A stretch of DNA of 64,000 bases from Leucobacter aridicollis (GTDB taxonomy: Bacteria > Actinomycetota > Actinomycetes > Actinomycetales > Microbacteriaceae), in NCBI RefSeq assembly GCF_013409595.1, contig NZ_JACCBD010000001.1, positions 2,232,001-2,296,000 of the forward strand, given 5' to 3'. The position numbers and the translations under genes are program-made. How positions within the stretch are numbered: position 1 is the first letter of the stretch; each line of letters begins with the position of its first letter. Positions 18,348-26,252 of this stretch are shown here, one piece after another. Under the pieces are notes generated by a model. It was given only the letters and a program-made list of their open reading frames with translations. It was not told the DNA's origin and ran no database searches.

Positions 18348-19733
18348 GTGAGTGGTAATAAACGAGTAGCAATCATTGGCGCGGGACCGAGCGGTATGGC
18401 TCAGCTTCGCGCCTTCGAAGCAGCGGAGAAGCAGGGACACGAGATCCCCGAGCTTGTCTGCTTCGAGAAGCAGGCCGACTGGGGCGGCCAATGGAATTAC
18501 ACCTGGCGGACGGGGCTCGACGAGTACGGCGAGCCCGTGCATTCGAGCATGTACCGCAACCTCTGGTCGAACGGCCCAAAGGAGGGCCTCGAGTTCGCGG
18601 ACTACACCTTCGACGAGCACTTCGGACGACCGATCTCCTCGTACCCGCCGCGTGAGGTGCTGTGGGACTACATCGCGGGCAGGTTGCAGCAGAGCGACGT
18701 TCGCAAACACATCAGGTTCACCACGGTGGTGCGCCTCGTCGCGTTCGACGAGGCGACCCAGCTGTTCACGGTGACGAGCGAGCACCTGCCGACGGGCGAC
18801 ACGACCACCGAGACGTTCGACCACGTCGTCGTCGCGAGCGGGCACTTCTCGTTCCCGTTCACGCCGTCGGTCGATGGCATCGAGACGTTCCCCGGGTTCG
18901 TCACGCACGCGCACGATTTCCGGGGCGCGGAAGCGCTCGCCGGGAAGGACGTGCTCGTGATGGGTTCGAGCTACTCTGCGGAGGATATCGGGAGCCAGGC
19001 CTACAAGATGGGCGCGAAGTCGGTGACGGCGAGCTACCGCACCGCTCCGATGGGCTACGAGTGGCCCGAGCGGTTCGAGGAGCGCCACGGACTCCAGCGG
19101 TTCGAGGGCAGCACCGCATTCTTCGCCGACGGTTCCTCGAAAGACGTCGATGCGCTCATCTTCTGCACGGGCTACATGCACAAGTACCCGTTCCTGCCGC
19201 GCGAGCTCGCGGTCTCGGGGGCGAACACGCTCTACCCCGAGCGGCTCTACCGCGGGGTCGTCTGGCACGACAACCCGGCGCTCTTCTACGTCGGCGCGCA
19301 GGACCAGTGGTTCACCTTCAACATGTTCGACACGCAGGCCTGGTACGTGCGCGATCTCATCCTCGGCACCGCCGAGCTGCCAGCCGCAGCCGACCGTGAG
19401 CGGTCGATGACCGAGTGGCAGCAGCGCTACCACGCGACGTCGACGAACGGCGCCGATCAGATCCGGTTCCAGGCCGACTACGTGCGCGATCTCATGGGCG
19501 AGACCGACTACCCCACGTTCGACATTGACGAGGTGGCTGACATCTTCGTCGACTGGAAGAACCACAAGCAGCAGGACATCATGGGATACCGCGACTACTG
19601 CTACCGCTCGGTGATGACGGGCACGATCGCCACGAAGCATCACACGCCGTGGATCGAGGAGCTCGACGATTCGCTCGAGCGCTACCTCTCCCCCGGCTCC
19701 GCACGCCGCGAGCCGAGCGGCGCGCGGGCGTAG
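18348..19733 (+). CDS. tmm: trimethylamine monooxygenase (bacterial FMO)
   Basis: A flavin-dependent monooxygenase of 461 residues, expected to oxidise trimethylamine to its N-oxide with NADPH and O2. FAD site GAGPSGMAQL (about 10-20), FMO-type fingerprint THAHDFRG, and NADPH site MGSSYSAEDIGSQ (about 203-216). Long stretches such as WNYTWRTGLDEYGEPVH and the C-terminal SVMTGTIATKHHTPW match the Tmm subgroup rather than Baeyer-Villiger enzymes. The start is GTG at 18348 behind GAGGAAGAG. No TMAO transporter, demethylase or TMA dehydrogenase gene is nearby, so the fate of the product is not visible. Confidence 0.85.
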   Translation: MSGNKRVAIIGAGPSGMAQLRAFEAAEKQGHEIPELVCFEKQADWGGQWNYTWRTGLDEYGEPVHSSMYRNLWSNGPKEGLEFADYTFDEHFGRPISSYPPREVLWDYIAGRLQQSDVRKHIRFTTVVRLVAFDEATQLFTVTSEHLPTGDTTTETFDHVVVASGHFSFPFTPSVDGIETFPGFVTHAHDFRGAEALAGKDVLVMGSSYSAEDIGSQAYKMGAKSVTASYRTAPMGYEWPERFEERHGLQRFEGSTAFFADGSSKDVDALIFCTGYMHKYPFLPRELAVSGANTLYPERLYRGVVWHDNPALFYVGAQDQWFTFNMFDTQAWYVRDLILGTAELPAAADRERSMTEWQQRYHATSTNGADQIRFQADYVRDLMGETDYPTFDIDEVADIFVDWKNHKQQDIMGYRDYCYRSVMTGTIATKHHTPWIEELDDSLERYLSPGSARREPSGARA

Positions 19734-19740
19734 CCGTTCG

Positions 19741-19778
19741 CGAGGCGCGACCCGTGTCAGCGCACGGGCCGCGCCTCG
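19741..19778. terminator. bidirectional terminator between tmm and the HxlR gene
   Basis: A 16-bp stem with one mismatch (19741-19756 with 19763-19778) and a 6-base loop separates the convergent genes; its right arm is inside the last codons of the HxlR gene. Confidence 0.75.
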
Positions 19779-20287
19779 CCCTGTTCGTGGTCGTACTGGT
19801 CGCGGAACGCGACGATCTCGGCCTGATGGGTCGACGCCCACTCGGCGATCGCCATCACCGGACCAACGAGCGTGCTGCCGAGGCGCGTCGCCCGGTACTC
19901 GACACGGGGCGGAATCTCCGCGTAGACGGTGCGCTCGACGAGCCCGTCCCGCTCCAACTGCCTGAGCGTGAACGTGAGCATGCGGGCCGAGATGCCCGGG
20001 GTCATCCGCTTCAGCTCCGTGAACCGGTATGGGCCCTGCTGCAGCATGCCGATGAGCATCATGCTCCACTTGTCGCCGACGCGCGCGAGGATCGACCTGA
20101 ACACCTCGGCCTGCTGGTCGTCGACCGCGCAAATGTGCTGCATGCGCGGTTCGTCGCCCGTAGCCGCGCCCGTCTGAGGCGCGCCGCTTGCTGCCCCGCT
20201 GACTGCGCCCGTGGCGAACAGCTCGGGCGCCTCGGGCACCGCCTCCTGCGCGTCAATCTCACCCGTTGCAACGCCTCGAGTGGCCAT
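19757..20287 (-). CDS. HxlR family transcriptional regulator
   Basis: A winged-helix regulator: the HxlR domain covers about residues 50-150 with CAVDDQQAEVFRSILARVGDKWSMMLIGML, RFTELKRMTPGISARMLTFTLRQLERDGLVER and an EYRATRLG wing. The family often senses electrophiles, sometimes through the N-terminal Cys, which is kept in HICAVDD. An unusual Ala/Gly-rich N-terminal extension (about 45 residues) precedes it; the ATG at 20287 has GGAGG 4-5 bases upstream, but a start nearer the domain is possible. It faces the DoxX/MFS genes and probably controls them and itself. Confidence 0.88.
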   Translation of the reverse strand: MATRGVATGEIDAQEAVPEAPELFATGAVSGAASGAPQTGAATGDEPRMQHICAVDDQQAEVFRSILARVGDKWSMMLIGMLQQGPYRFTELKRMTPGISARMLTFTLRQLERDGLVERTVYAEIPPRVEYRATRLGSTLVGPVMAIAEWASTHQAEIVAFRDQYDHEQGEARPVR

Positions 20288-20323
20288 ACGCCCTCCCCGC
20301 TCACTGCGGCACGCGCCGCTCTG

Positions 20324-20339
20324 GTTACACCGAGGTAAC
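20324..20339. promoter_or_regulatory. predicted HxlR operator
   Basis: GTTAC-N6-GTAAC is an inverted repeat in the 139-base gap between the HxlR and DoxX genes; related GTTAC half-sites recur at 20396-20400 and 20406-20410. Compare the CTTAC-N5-GTAAG site at 24199-24213 beside the second HxlR gene. Confidence 0.55.
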
Positions 20340-20426
20340 TCAGTCACGTTGCAGTGCCTGATCCCTCATGCTCGATACTTACTCACTGTACCTCAGTTAC
20401 CTTTAGTTACTCTTGGAGTCAATACA

Positions 20427-20789
20427 GTGCTTGTTCTCACGATCATTACCTGGGTGCTCACGGGCATCCTCGCGTTCATGTTCCTCATGGCTGGCGGGAT
20501 GAAGCTCGCGAAGCCGCACGCAGACCTCCCGATGGCGACGCTCCAGGAGCTCAGCCCCGGCCGCGTGAAGTTCATCGGCGCGGCGGAGGTGCTCGGTGGG
20601 GTCGCGGTCGTCCTGTTCCCACTCATCGGCGTTGCGCCGGTACTGGGCCCGATCGCAGCGGTCGGGCTCGCGATCATCCAGTTCCTCGCGATCTTCGCCC
20701 ACCGGCGACTGAACGAGCCGTTCCACATGAACATCGTGCTCATGCTGCTCGCGATCGCCGTCGCAGTCCTCTGGTTCGTGGCACTGTGA
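20427..20789 (+). CDS. DoxX family membrane protein
   Basis: A 120-residue membrane protein with four hydrophobic helices. The N-terminal FLMAGGMKLA, central VKFIGAAEVLGGVAVVL and final HMNIVLMLLAIAVAVLWF fit the short DoxX-like family. DoxX proteins are linked to quinone or thiol stress responses; no catalytic motif exists. GTG at 20427 is chosen because GGAG lies 8 bases upstream. Its stop overlaps the efflux pump start (GTGA), so the two are coupled and probably under the adjacent HxlR regulator. Confidence 0.85.
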   Translation: MLVLTIITWVLTGILAFMFLMAGGMKLAKPHADLPMATLQELSPGRVKFIGAAEVLGGVAVVLFPLIGVAPVLGPIAAVGLAIIQFLAIFAHRRLNEPFHMNIVLMLLAIAVAVLWFVAL

Positions 20790-22246
20790 GCCACTCACCC
20801 ACCGGGCCGGTCGCGGCCCAGCAGCCCGCGACGGGGAAGGTCGGGAGTCCGGCTGGCGCCACCGGCGCCCAGGCGATCTGGCTGTTGCTCGGGGCTGCCT
20901 TCGTCACGATCCTGAACGAGACCGTGATGGGCGTCGCGCTCCCCCACCTCACCGCGGATCTCGGGATCACCCTGAGCGCCGCACAGTGGACCACGACAGC
21001 GTTCATGCTCACGATGGCCGTCGTGATCCCCACGACGGGCTACCTGCTGCAGCGGTTTACCACCCGGCAGATCTTTACACTCGCGATGGCGCTGTTCTCC
21101 GTGGGCACACTGCTCGGCGCGCTAGCGCCAACGTTCCCGATCCTGCTCGTCGCGCGCGTCGTGCAGGCGGGCGGCACGGCGATGATGATGCCGATGCTCA
21201 TGACAACGATCATGGCCCTCATCCCCGCCGACTCCCGCGGCCGCTTCATGGGGCGGATCACGATCGTCATGGCCGTCGCACCCGCGCTCGGCCCGACGGT
21301 GTCGGGACTGATCCTGAACGCGTTCTCCTGGCGCGCGCTCTTCTGGTTCGTGCTCCCGATCGCTCTCATCATGCTCGCCATCGGCCTGCTCCGGCTGCCG
21401 AACGTCGGCGAGGTGCGCAAGAGTCCGCTCGACGTAATCTCGATCCCGCTCTCAGCCATCGGCTTTGGTGGGCTCGTCTACGGGTTCTCGACCATCGGGT
21501 CGGGCGCGGAGGGCGGCCTCGTCACCGGCGGGATCGTGCTCGCAGTCGGCGCCCTCGGTCTCGTGCTGTTCGCGTGGCGTCAGATCGTGCTGCAGCGCTC
21601 CGAGCGTGCGCTCCTCGACCTGCGGGTGTTCAAGTCGCGCCCGTTCGCGCTGTCGGTGTCGCTCGTCACGATCATGATGGCGGCGATGTTCGGCACGCTT
21701 ATCCTGCTGCCGATCTACCTGCAGAACGTGCTCGGCCTCGACCCGGTGACGACGGGGCTCACCATGCTGCCCGGCGGCCTCATCATGGGCCTCATCGCGC
21801 CCATCGTCGGACGGCTCTTCGATAGGTTCGGGCCGCGGCCGCTCGTGATTCCCGGCGCGATGCTCGCGAGCGGCGTCCTCTGGGCGCTCACCCGCCTCAC
21901 CGAGGACACGTCGCCCGCGCTCGTCACCGTTGCGCACATCGGGCTCTCGCTCGGGCTCGCGTTCATGATGACGCCCCTCATGACCAGCGCACTCGGTTCG
22001 CTCACGCCTCAGCTCTACTCGCACGGCTCGGCAACCGTTGGCGCGGTCCAGCAGGTCGCTGGCGCGATCGGCACTGCGCTCTTCGTGACGGTGCTCGGGG
22101 TCCGGTCTGCGAGCGCGGCCGCGGCAGGTGCGAGCGAGGTGGCGGCGAGCGCCGACGGCATCGCGTTCGCGTTCCTCATGGGCGCCGTGCTCTCGCTCCT
22201 CGCGGTTGTCGGGGCGTGGTTCGTACGCCGAACGCCTGCCACCTAG
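20786..22246 (+). CDS. DHA2 family MFS drug efflux transporter
   Basis: A 14-helix proton-drug antiporter of 486 residues of the EmrB/QacA group. Motif C-like segments are seen in GRITIVMAVAPALGPTVSGLI, and TVMGVALPHLTADLGI near the first helix and GLILNAFSWRALFWFVLP before helix 6 are typical. GTG at 20786 overlaps the DoxX stop by 4 bases. Its substrate is unknown; pairing with DoxX and HxlR suggests export of an electrophilic or quinone-like compound, which is inference. Confidence 0.9.
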   Translation: MSHSPTGPVAAQQPATGKVGSPAGATGAQAIWLLLGAAFVTILNETVMGVALPHLTADLGITLSAAQWTTTAFMLTMAVVIPTTGYLLQRFTTRQIFTLAMALFSVGTLLGALAPTFPILLVARVVQAGGTAMMMPMLMTTIMALIPADSRGRFMGRITIVMAVAPALGPTVSGLILNAFSWRALFWFVLPIALIMLAIGLLRLPNVGEVRKSPLDVISIPLSAIGFGGLVYGFSTIGSGAEGGLVTGGIVLAVGALGLVLFAWRQIVLQRSERALLDLRVFKSRPFALSVSLVTIMMAAMFGTLILLPIYLQNVLGLDPVTTGLTMLPGGLIMGLIAPIVGRLFDRFGPRPLVIPGAMLASGVLWALTRLTEDTSPALVTVAHIGLSLGLAFMMTPLMTSALGSLTPQLYSHGSATVGAVQQVAGAIGTALFVTVLGVRSASAAAAGASEVAASADGIAFAFLMGAVLSLLAVVGAWFVRRTPAT

Positions 22247-22305
22247 CGAGTCACCGCCGCGGGGATGCGCGGCGGGGTTGCGCGGCGAGGTTGCGCAGAC
22301 ACGCT

Positions 22306-22343
22306 GCGGGCCCGGGGTGATCGTCAGATCGCCCCGGGCCCGC
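22306..22343. terminator. bidirectional terminator between MFS pump and reductase genes
   Basis: A 17-bp stem (22306-22322 with 22327-22343, one G-T pair) and a 4-base loop lies between convergent genes. Confidence 0.9.
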
Positions 22344-22357
22344 TGCGTGTTGTGGTG

Positions 22358-23026
22358 CTAGATCGAGTCGAGCCGCTCGGCCGCGTGAACCTGCGCGCCA
22401 GCCTCCGAGAGGAGCCGCGCGACGTCAGCGACAGGGAAGCTGCCCGCGAAGAGCGCAGAGCCTGGCTCGAGGGCGGCGCTGTGCGCGAGTCCCCCGGCCG
22501 CGAGCGCGTCGAACCCGAGGCTCGAAACGAACTCGGCGACCACGCGGGCAGCCGCCTCATCATCGGAGACCGCGGCCAGGCCACGGCGGTCAGTCGCGTC
22601 GAGCCCGCGGGCGTCGGCCTCCATCTCGTGGTAGCCAATGTGGTTCAGCGCCTTCACGACCCGCGCGCCGACGAGGTGCGCGGCCACCGCCTCACTCGTG
22701 GTGGCGTGGCCGTCGAAGATCGCAGGCAGCGCACCGTCAGTCGGCTCCCAGTGATTCATCGCGTCGACGACGACCCGGCCCGCAAGCATCTCGGGGTCAA
22801 GGCTCGCGAGCTTCGGCAGCGGGATCGAGAGTACGACGATCTCGCTCCCCTCGACCGCATCGAATGCCGCCGCGACCGCGACGCCGGGCGCCACGATCTC
22901 GGTGATGAAGCGTACGGGTTCCGGATCGCCTGAGCCAGCGACAGTGACCTCGTGGCCCGCCGCGAGCGCCGCCCGCGCGATCGCCGTCCCTACCTTGCCG
23001 ACGCCGAGGACCGCGACCCGGGTCAT
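22358..23026 (-). CDS. NADPH-dependent F420 reductase-like dinucleotide-binding protein
   Basis: A 222-residue single-domain Rossmann protein: VAVLGVGKVGTAIARAALAAGHEVTVAGS at the N-terminus, VVLSIPLPKL, VVDAMNHWEP, and a C-terminal half with VVKALNHIGYHEME, all matching the F420-dependent NADP reductase (Fno/NpdG-like) group. Many members do not use F420. The gene overlaps the upstream LLM gene by 4 bases (ATGA), and the LLM protein belongs to the luciferase-like FMN/F420 superfamily, so a cofactor-supply link is possible but not shown. Confidence 0.8.
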   Translation of the reverse strand: MTRVAVLGVGKVGTAIARAALAAGHEVTVAGSGDPEPVRFITEIVAPGVAVAAAFDAVEGSEIVVLSIPLPKLASLDPEMLAGRVVVDAMNHWEPTDGALPAIFDGHATTSEAVAAHLVGARVVKALNHIGYHEMEADARGLDATDRRGLAAVSDDEAAARVVAEFVSSLGFDALAAGGLAHSAALEPGSALFAGSFPVADVARLLSEAGAQVHAAERLDSI

Positions 23027-24120
23027 GATCCGGCTCCCGCCTGGACGGGAGCGGGGCCGCCGTCGAGCGGGTTGGGTACGACCTCCGGCTCGGGACCGAG
23101 CTCGGCGTCGACGAGCGGCTTCACCTTCGTGCCGAGCAGCTCGATCGAGCGCAGCAGGTCGCGCTGCGGCAGCCCAAGGAAGTCCATCTGCAGGAACTGG
23201 CGCGAGTGTCCCATCGCGTGGTGGAGCCGGATGATGCGGTTCGCGATCTGTTCGGGCTCGCCGACGAAGAGCGCGCCGCCCTCCGCTTCAATGTCGAAGT
23301 GTTCGCGGATCGGCGGCGCAAATCCGCGCCGGCGGCCGATGTCGGCCATACCCCGGTACCAGGTCGGCCAGAAGGTGTCGCGAGCCGCCCGGTCCGTCTC
23401 GCCGATGAAACCGGGGTTGCCCACCGAGATGAGCGGCTGCCGCGTCGTCTCCGGTCCCGCGGCCCACGCCCGGCGGTAGAGGTCGGCGAGCGCCTTGAAC
23501 CGCACCGGGTCGCCCCCGATGATCCCGTACGAGACCGGCAGCTGGAGCTGCCCGGCGCGAACTGTCGAGTTCGGGCTGCCGCCCGTGCCGAGCCAGATCG
23601 GCAGCGAGCCGCGGTCTGGGCGCGGCACAACGAGCTGCTCGTCGAGCGCGGCACGTACAGATCCGCTCCAGGTCACCGTCGCCTGCTCGTTCACCTTGAG
23701 CAGGAGCTCAAGCTTCTCGGCGTAGAGCCTGTCGTAGTCCTCGAGCCGGTAGCCGAACAGGGGGTACGACTCGACGGACGAGCCGCGCCCCGCGGTGATC
23801 TCGGCGCGGCCGTTCGAGAGCGCGTCGAGCGTCGCGAACTGTTGGAAGATGCGCACAGGATCGTCGGTGCTCAGCACCGTCACCGCGCTCGCCAGCCGGA
23901 TCCGCTTGGTCTGGCCAGCAGCCGCCCCGAGGATCACGGAGGCGGCGGACGCCGGCATCTCCTCCGCATGGTGCTCCCCGATACCAAAGAACTCGAGCCC
24001 GACCTGGTCGGCGAGCACGATCGCCTCGAGCAAGTCGCGCTGCGCCTGCGCCGTGCTCACGAGTTCTCCCGTGGCGGGATCCGTCGCCTGATTTCCGAAA
24101 CTGTAGACACCGAGCTGCAT
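23023..24120 (-). CDS. LLM class flavin-dependent oxidoreductase
   Basis: A bacterial luciferase-like TIM-barrel monooxygenase or dehydrogenase of 365 residues. MQLGVYSFGNQ at the start, EFFGIGEHHAEEMPAS near residue 50, RIRLASAVTVLSTDDPVRIFQQFATLDALSNGRAEITAGRG-type conserved blocks (100-140), and WLGTGGSPNSTVRAG are family features. FMN or F420 use cannot be decided. The ATG at 24120 is chosen for the GGGGAG site; 21 further in-frame codons upstream lack one. It is divergent from an HxlR gene and coupled to the Fno-like gene. Confidence 0.88.
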   Translation of the reverse strand: MQLGVYSFGNQATDPATGELVSTAQAQRDLLEAIVLADQVGLEFFGIGEHHAEEMPASAASVILGAAAGQTKRIRLASAVTVLSTDDPVRIFQQFATLDALSNGRAEITAGRGSSVESYPLFGYRLEDYDRLYAEKLELLLKVNEQATVTWSGSVRAALDEQLVVPRPDRGSLPIWLGTGGSPNSTVRAGQLQLPVSYGIIGGDPVRFKALADLYRRAWAAGPETTRQPLISVGNPGFIGETDRAARDTFWPTWYRGMADIGRRRGFAPPIREHFDIEAEGGALFVGEPEQIANRIIRLHHAMGHSRQFLQMDFLGLPQRDLLRSIELLGTKVKPLVDAELGPEPEVVPNPLDGGPAPVQAGAGS

Positions 24121-24198
24121 GCCGCTCCCCTTCAACGTGTGGTGATGTACCTCTACTCTGAGGCGTCGGACCGGGACGGACAACTCACAGGTTAGTCA

Positions 24199-24213
24199 CT
24201 TACTATTGGTAAG
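24199..24213. promoter_or_regulatory. predicted HxlR operator and -10 region
   Basis: CTTAC-TATTG-GTAAG is a perfect 5-bp-arm palindrome. It contains TACTAT (24201-24206), a good -10 box for the HxlR gene whose GTG start is at 24215, so binding would block its own transcription. It is also positioned to control the divergent LLM gene. Confidence 0.6.
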
Positions 24214-24214
24214 C

Positions 24215-24586
24215 GTGAAGACGATTTCCGCACCACACAGCGCCCCGCAGCTCCACGCGATCGACGATGACGAGTGCCGCCTCTTCCGCGAGGCCGCCGA
24301 GCTCGCCGGCCGGAAGTGGACGGCCGCGATCCTGCTCGCCCTCGCCCGCGGCGCCGAGCGGTTCTCGGAGATCCACACGAGCATCGACGGCATCTCGGAT
24401 CGGCTGCTCGCCGCGCGCCTGCGCGAGCTCGAGGCGCAGGGGCTCGTGACCCGCACTGTCGTGCCGAGCACGCCCGTGCAGATCCGCTACGGCCTCACCC
24501 AGTCCGGGGGCGAGCTCATCACGATCCTGCAGCCCCTGGTGCGCTGGGCGAAGCGCTCAGGCTCGCGCGACGAGGCCGACGCTTAA
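24215..24586 (+). CDS. HxlR family transcriptional regulator
   Basis: A compact 123-residue winged-helix regulator with the full HxlR core: IDDDECRLFREAAELAGRKWTAAILLALARGAERFSEI, then ISDRLLAARLRELEAQGLVTRTV and YGLTQSG. The N-terminal cysteine used by redox-sensing members is present as ECRLF. GTG at 24215 fits a leaderless transcript from the -10 box at 24201; a TTG at 24206 is the alternative. It probably represses the divergent LLM/Fno-like pair. Confidence 0.87.
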   Translation: MKTISAPHSAPQLHAIDDDECRLFREAAELAGRKWTAAILLALARGAERFSEIHTSIDGISDRLLAARLRELEAQGLVTRTVVPSTPVQIRYGLTQSGGELITILQPLVRWAKRSGSRDEADA

Positions 24587-24638
24587 CAGGTCGCCGGCTC
24601 GGCGGTAGGGGCAGCGCTCGGCCAGCTTGGCGGCTCAG

Positions 24639-24672
24639 CCGGCTTGGGCGCCCGGCCGGCTTGGGCGCTCGG
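24639..24672. repeat. two 17-bp tandem repeats
   Basis: Two head-to-tail copies of CCGGCTTGGGCGCYCGG (24639-24655 and 24656-24672, 16 of 17 identical), just past the SpoU gene stop, with a more degenerate relative upstream. A non-coding spacer. Confidence 0.6.
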
Positions 24673-24675
24673 CCG

Positions 24676-25479
24676 CTAGGCCCGCTGCGCGAACGCGGTC
24701 TCGTACAGCAGCACGCTCGCGGCCGTCGCCAGGTTGAGCGACTCGGCAGCGCCGTAGATGGGCAGCCGAATGGAGCGGCCGATCACCTCACGTTCGGCGT
24801 CTCCGAGCCCTCGCGCTTCGTTCCCGAACACCCACGCGATTCCGCCGCGCAGCTGAGCCCGCACATCGGTGATCTCATCCCCCCGCACGTCCGCCGCAAT
24901 CGTCTCGAGCCCGGCGTCGCGCGCGGCCGCGACGACGGCGTCGAGCGAGCGCTCCGTCACGACGGGCAGGTGGAACAGCGACCCGGTCGTCGAGCGCACC
25001 ACCTTCGGATGCCACGGGTCGATCGAATCCCCTGAGAACACGACGGCGTCGGCACCGGCGGCGTCGGCGGCACGCAGCACGGCGCCGGCGTTGCCCGGAT
25101 CCCGAATCTCGTGCATCACGGCGACGAGCTTCGCGCCGGCGAGGGCCTCTGACAGCGTCGCCTCGGGGATGCGGGCGACCGCGATAACTCCCTGCGGCTG
25201 CACGGTCTCGGCCATTGCCTGGATCACCTGCGGCGTCGCCCGCTCGATCTCCACGCCGGCGTCTGACGCGAGGCGGTCGAGCTCGAGCTGCCAGGCCTCG
25301 GTGCCGGTCGTCGCATAGACCACCTCAGCGAGTGCGGGACGGTACGTGAGCAGTTCCCGCACGGCCTGCGGGCCTTCGATGAGGAAGCGGCCGGTCTCGT
25401 TTCGCTCCTTCTTCCGGGCGAGCGCGGCGACTCGCTTCACGCGTGGGGCCTTGGGGTTCTCGATGAGTTCAGTCACCAC
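24676..25479 (-). CDS. SpoU (TrmH) family RNA 2'-O-methyltransferase
   Basis: A 267-residue rRNA/tRNA methylase with an N-terminal substrate-binding domain (FLIEGPQAVRELL) and a SPOUT knot: motif 1 MHEIRDPGNAGAVLRAADAAG, motif 2 WVFGNEARGL and motif 3 IRLPIYGAAESLNLATAASVLLYE, all intact. It follows rplT, the usual actinobacterial place for this gene ahead of pheST; TsnR-like 23S methylation is a guess. GTG at 25479 or the next GTG codon starts it. Confidence 0.92.
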   Translation of the reverse strand: MVTELIENPKAPRVKRVAALARKKERNETGRFLIEGPQAVRELLTYRPALAEVVYATTGTEAWQLELDRLASDAGVEIERATPQVIQAMAETVQPQGVIAVARIPEATLSEALAGAKLVAVMHEIRDPGNAGAVLRAADAAGADAVVFSGDSIDPWHPKVVRSTTGSLFHLPVVTERSLDAVVAAARDAGLETIAADVRGDEITDVRAQLRGGIAWVFGNEARGLGDAEREVIGRSIRLPIYGAAESLNLATAASVLLYETAFAQRA

Positions 25480-25499
25480 ACAAGACTACCGGGAGACGC

Positions 25500-25531
25500 A
25501 AAAACCCCGCCCCGCAGAGTGCGGGACGGGG
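25500..25531 (-). terminator. intrinsic terminator after rplT
   Basis: A 12-bp stem (25505-25516 with 25520-25531, one G-T pair), 3-base loop, and a five-base T run on the minus strand. It lies between rplT and the SpoU gene, so SpoU needs readthrough or its own promoter. Confidence 0.88.
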
Positions 25532-25547
25532 CGTTCGCTCGGGCTAC

Positions 25548-25934
25548 TTACGCAGCAACCTTGGGAGCCGAGGTGTCCTCGGGCAGAGCCTTCTTGGCAA
25601 TCTCGACGAGCGTCGCGAATGCTGCGGGCTCGTTGGTCGCGAGCTCCGAGAGCATGCGGCGGTCAACCTCGACACCAGCGAGCGCGAGGCCCTGGATGAA
25701 GCGGTTGTAGGTGAGGCCGTTGGCGCGTGCACCAGCGTTGATGCGCTGGATCCACAGGCGACGGAAGTCACCCTTACGCTTGCGACGGTCGTTGTACGCG
25801 TAAACGAGCGAGTGGGTAACCTGCTCCTTGGCCTTACGGTACAGGCGCGAACGCTGTCCGCGGTAGCCCTCGGCGCGCTCGAGAATTACGCGACGCTTCT
25901 TGTGGGCATTGACGGCCCGCTTGACTCTTGCCAT
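25548..25934 (-). CDS. rplT: 50S ribosomal protein L20
   Basis: A basic 128-residue 23S rRNA-binding protein needed early in large-subunit assembly. The N-terminal extension [42 protein letters not shown] block and the globular [22 protein letters not shown] are family standard. Third gene of infC-rpmI-rplT. Confidence 0.98.
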   Translation of the reverse strand: MARVKRAVNAHKKRRVILERAEGYRGQRSRLYRKAKEQVTHSLVYAYNDRRKRKGDFRRLWIQRINAGARANGLTYNRFIQGLALAGVEVDRRMLSELATNEPAAFATLVEIAKKALPEDTSAPKVAA

Positions 25935-25972
25935 TTCAGTTCTTCCTTAACGAGATAAGTTGTGGGCCGGCT

Positions 25973-26167
25973 TTAGTGACCGAGGAGCTTCATCGCCTGC
26001 TTGGCGTCACCCTTGGACAGCACCTGCTCCGCGTTCAGGCGGCGCTTGCGACGCGAGGACTTGACCTCAAGGTTGTGGCGCATGCCGGCCTGCTGCTTCA
26101 TCAGCTTGCCGGAGCCGGTTACCTTGAAGCGCTTCTTGGCCCCCGAGTGGGTCTTCTGCTTTGGCAT
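25973..26167 (-). CDS. rpmI: 50S ribosomal protein L35
   Basis: A 64-residue ribosomal protein beginning [18 protein letters not shown]. The ATG at 26167 has AGGAG 7 bases upstream and gives the normal length; an extension of 15 codons is spurious. Between infC and rplT. Confidence 0.98.
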   Translation of the reverse strand: MPKQKTHSGAKKRFKVTGSGKLMKQQAGMRHNLEVKSSRRKRRLNAEQVLSKGDAKQAMKLLGH

Positions 26168-26252
26168 CGGTTTTCTCCTTGTTGTGGTGCACCGCCGAAG
26201 CGGCTGCGTCATGGGCGCTCAGCGGATCCTGTCCGCTTCGCAGCCACGGGTC

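Noticed and set aside
18168..20132. 654-codon minus-strand open frame over tmm
   Set aside because: Composition and lack of motifs mark it as the shadow of tmm; tmm is supported along its whole length.
14736..24675. Genomic island with integrase and attachment sites
   Set aside because: The accessory stretch is real, but no integrase, transposase, tRNA or flanking direct repeat is visible.
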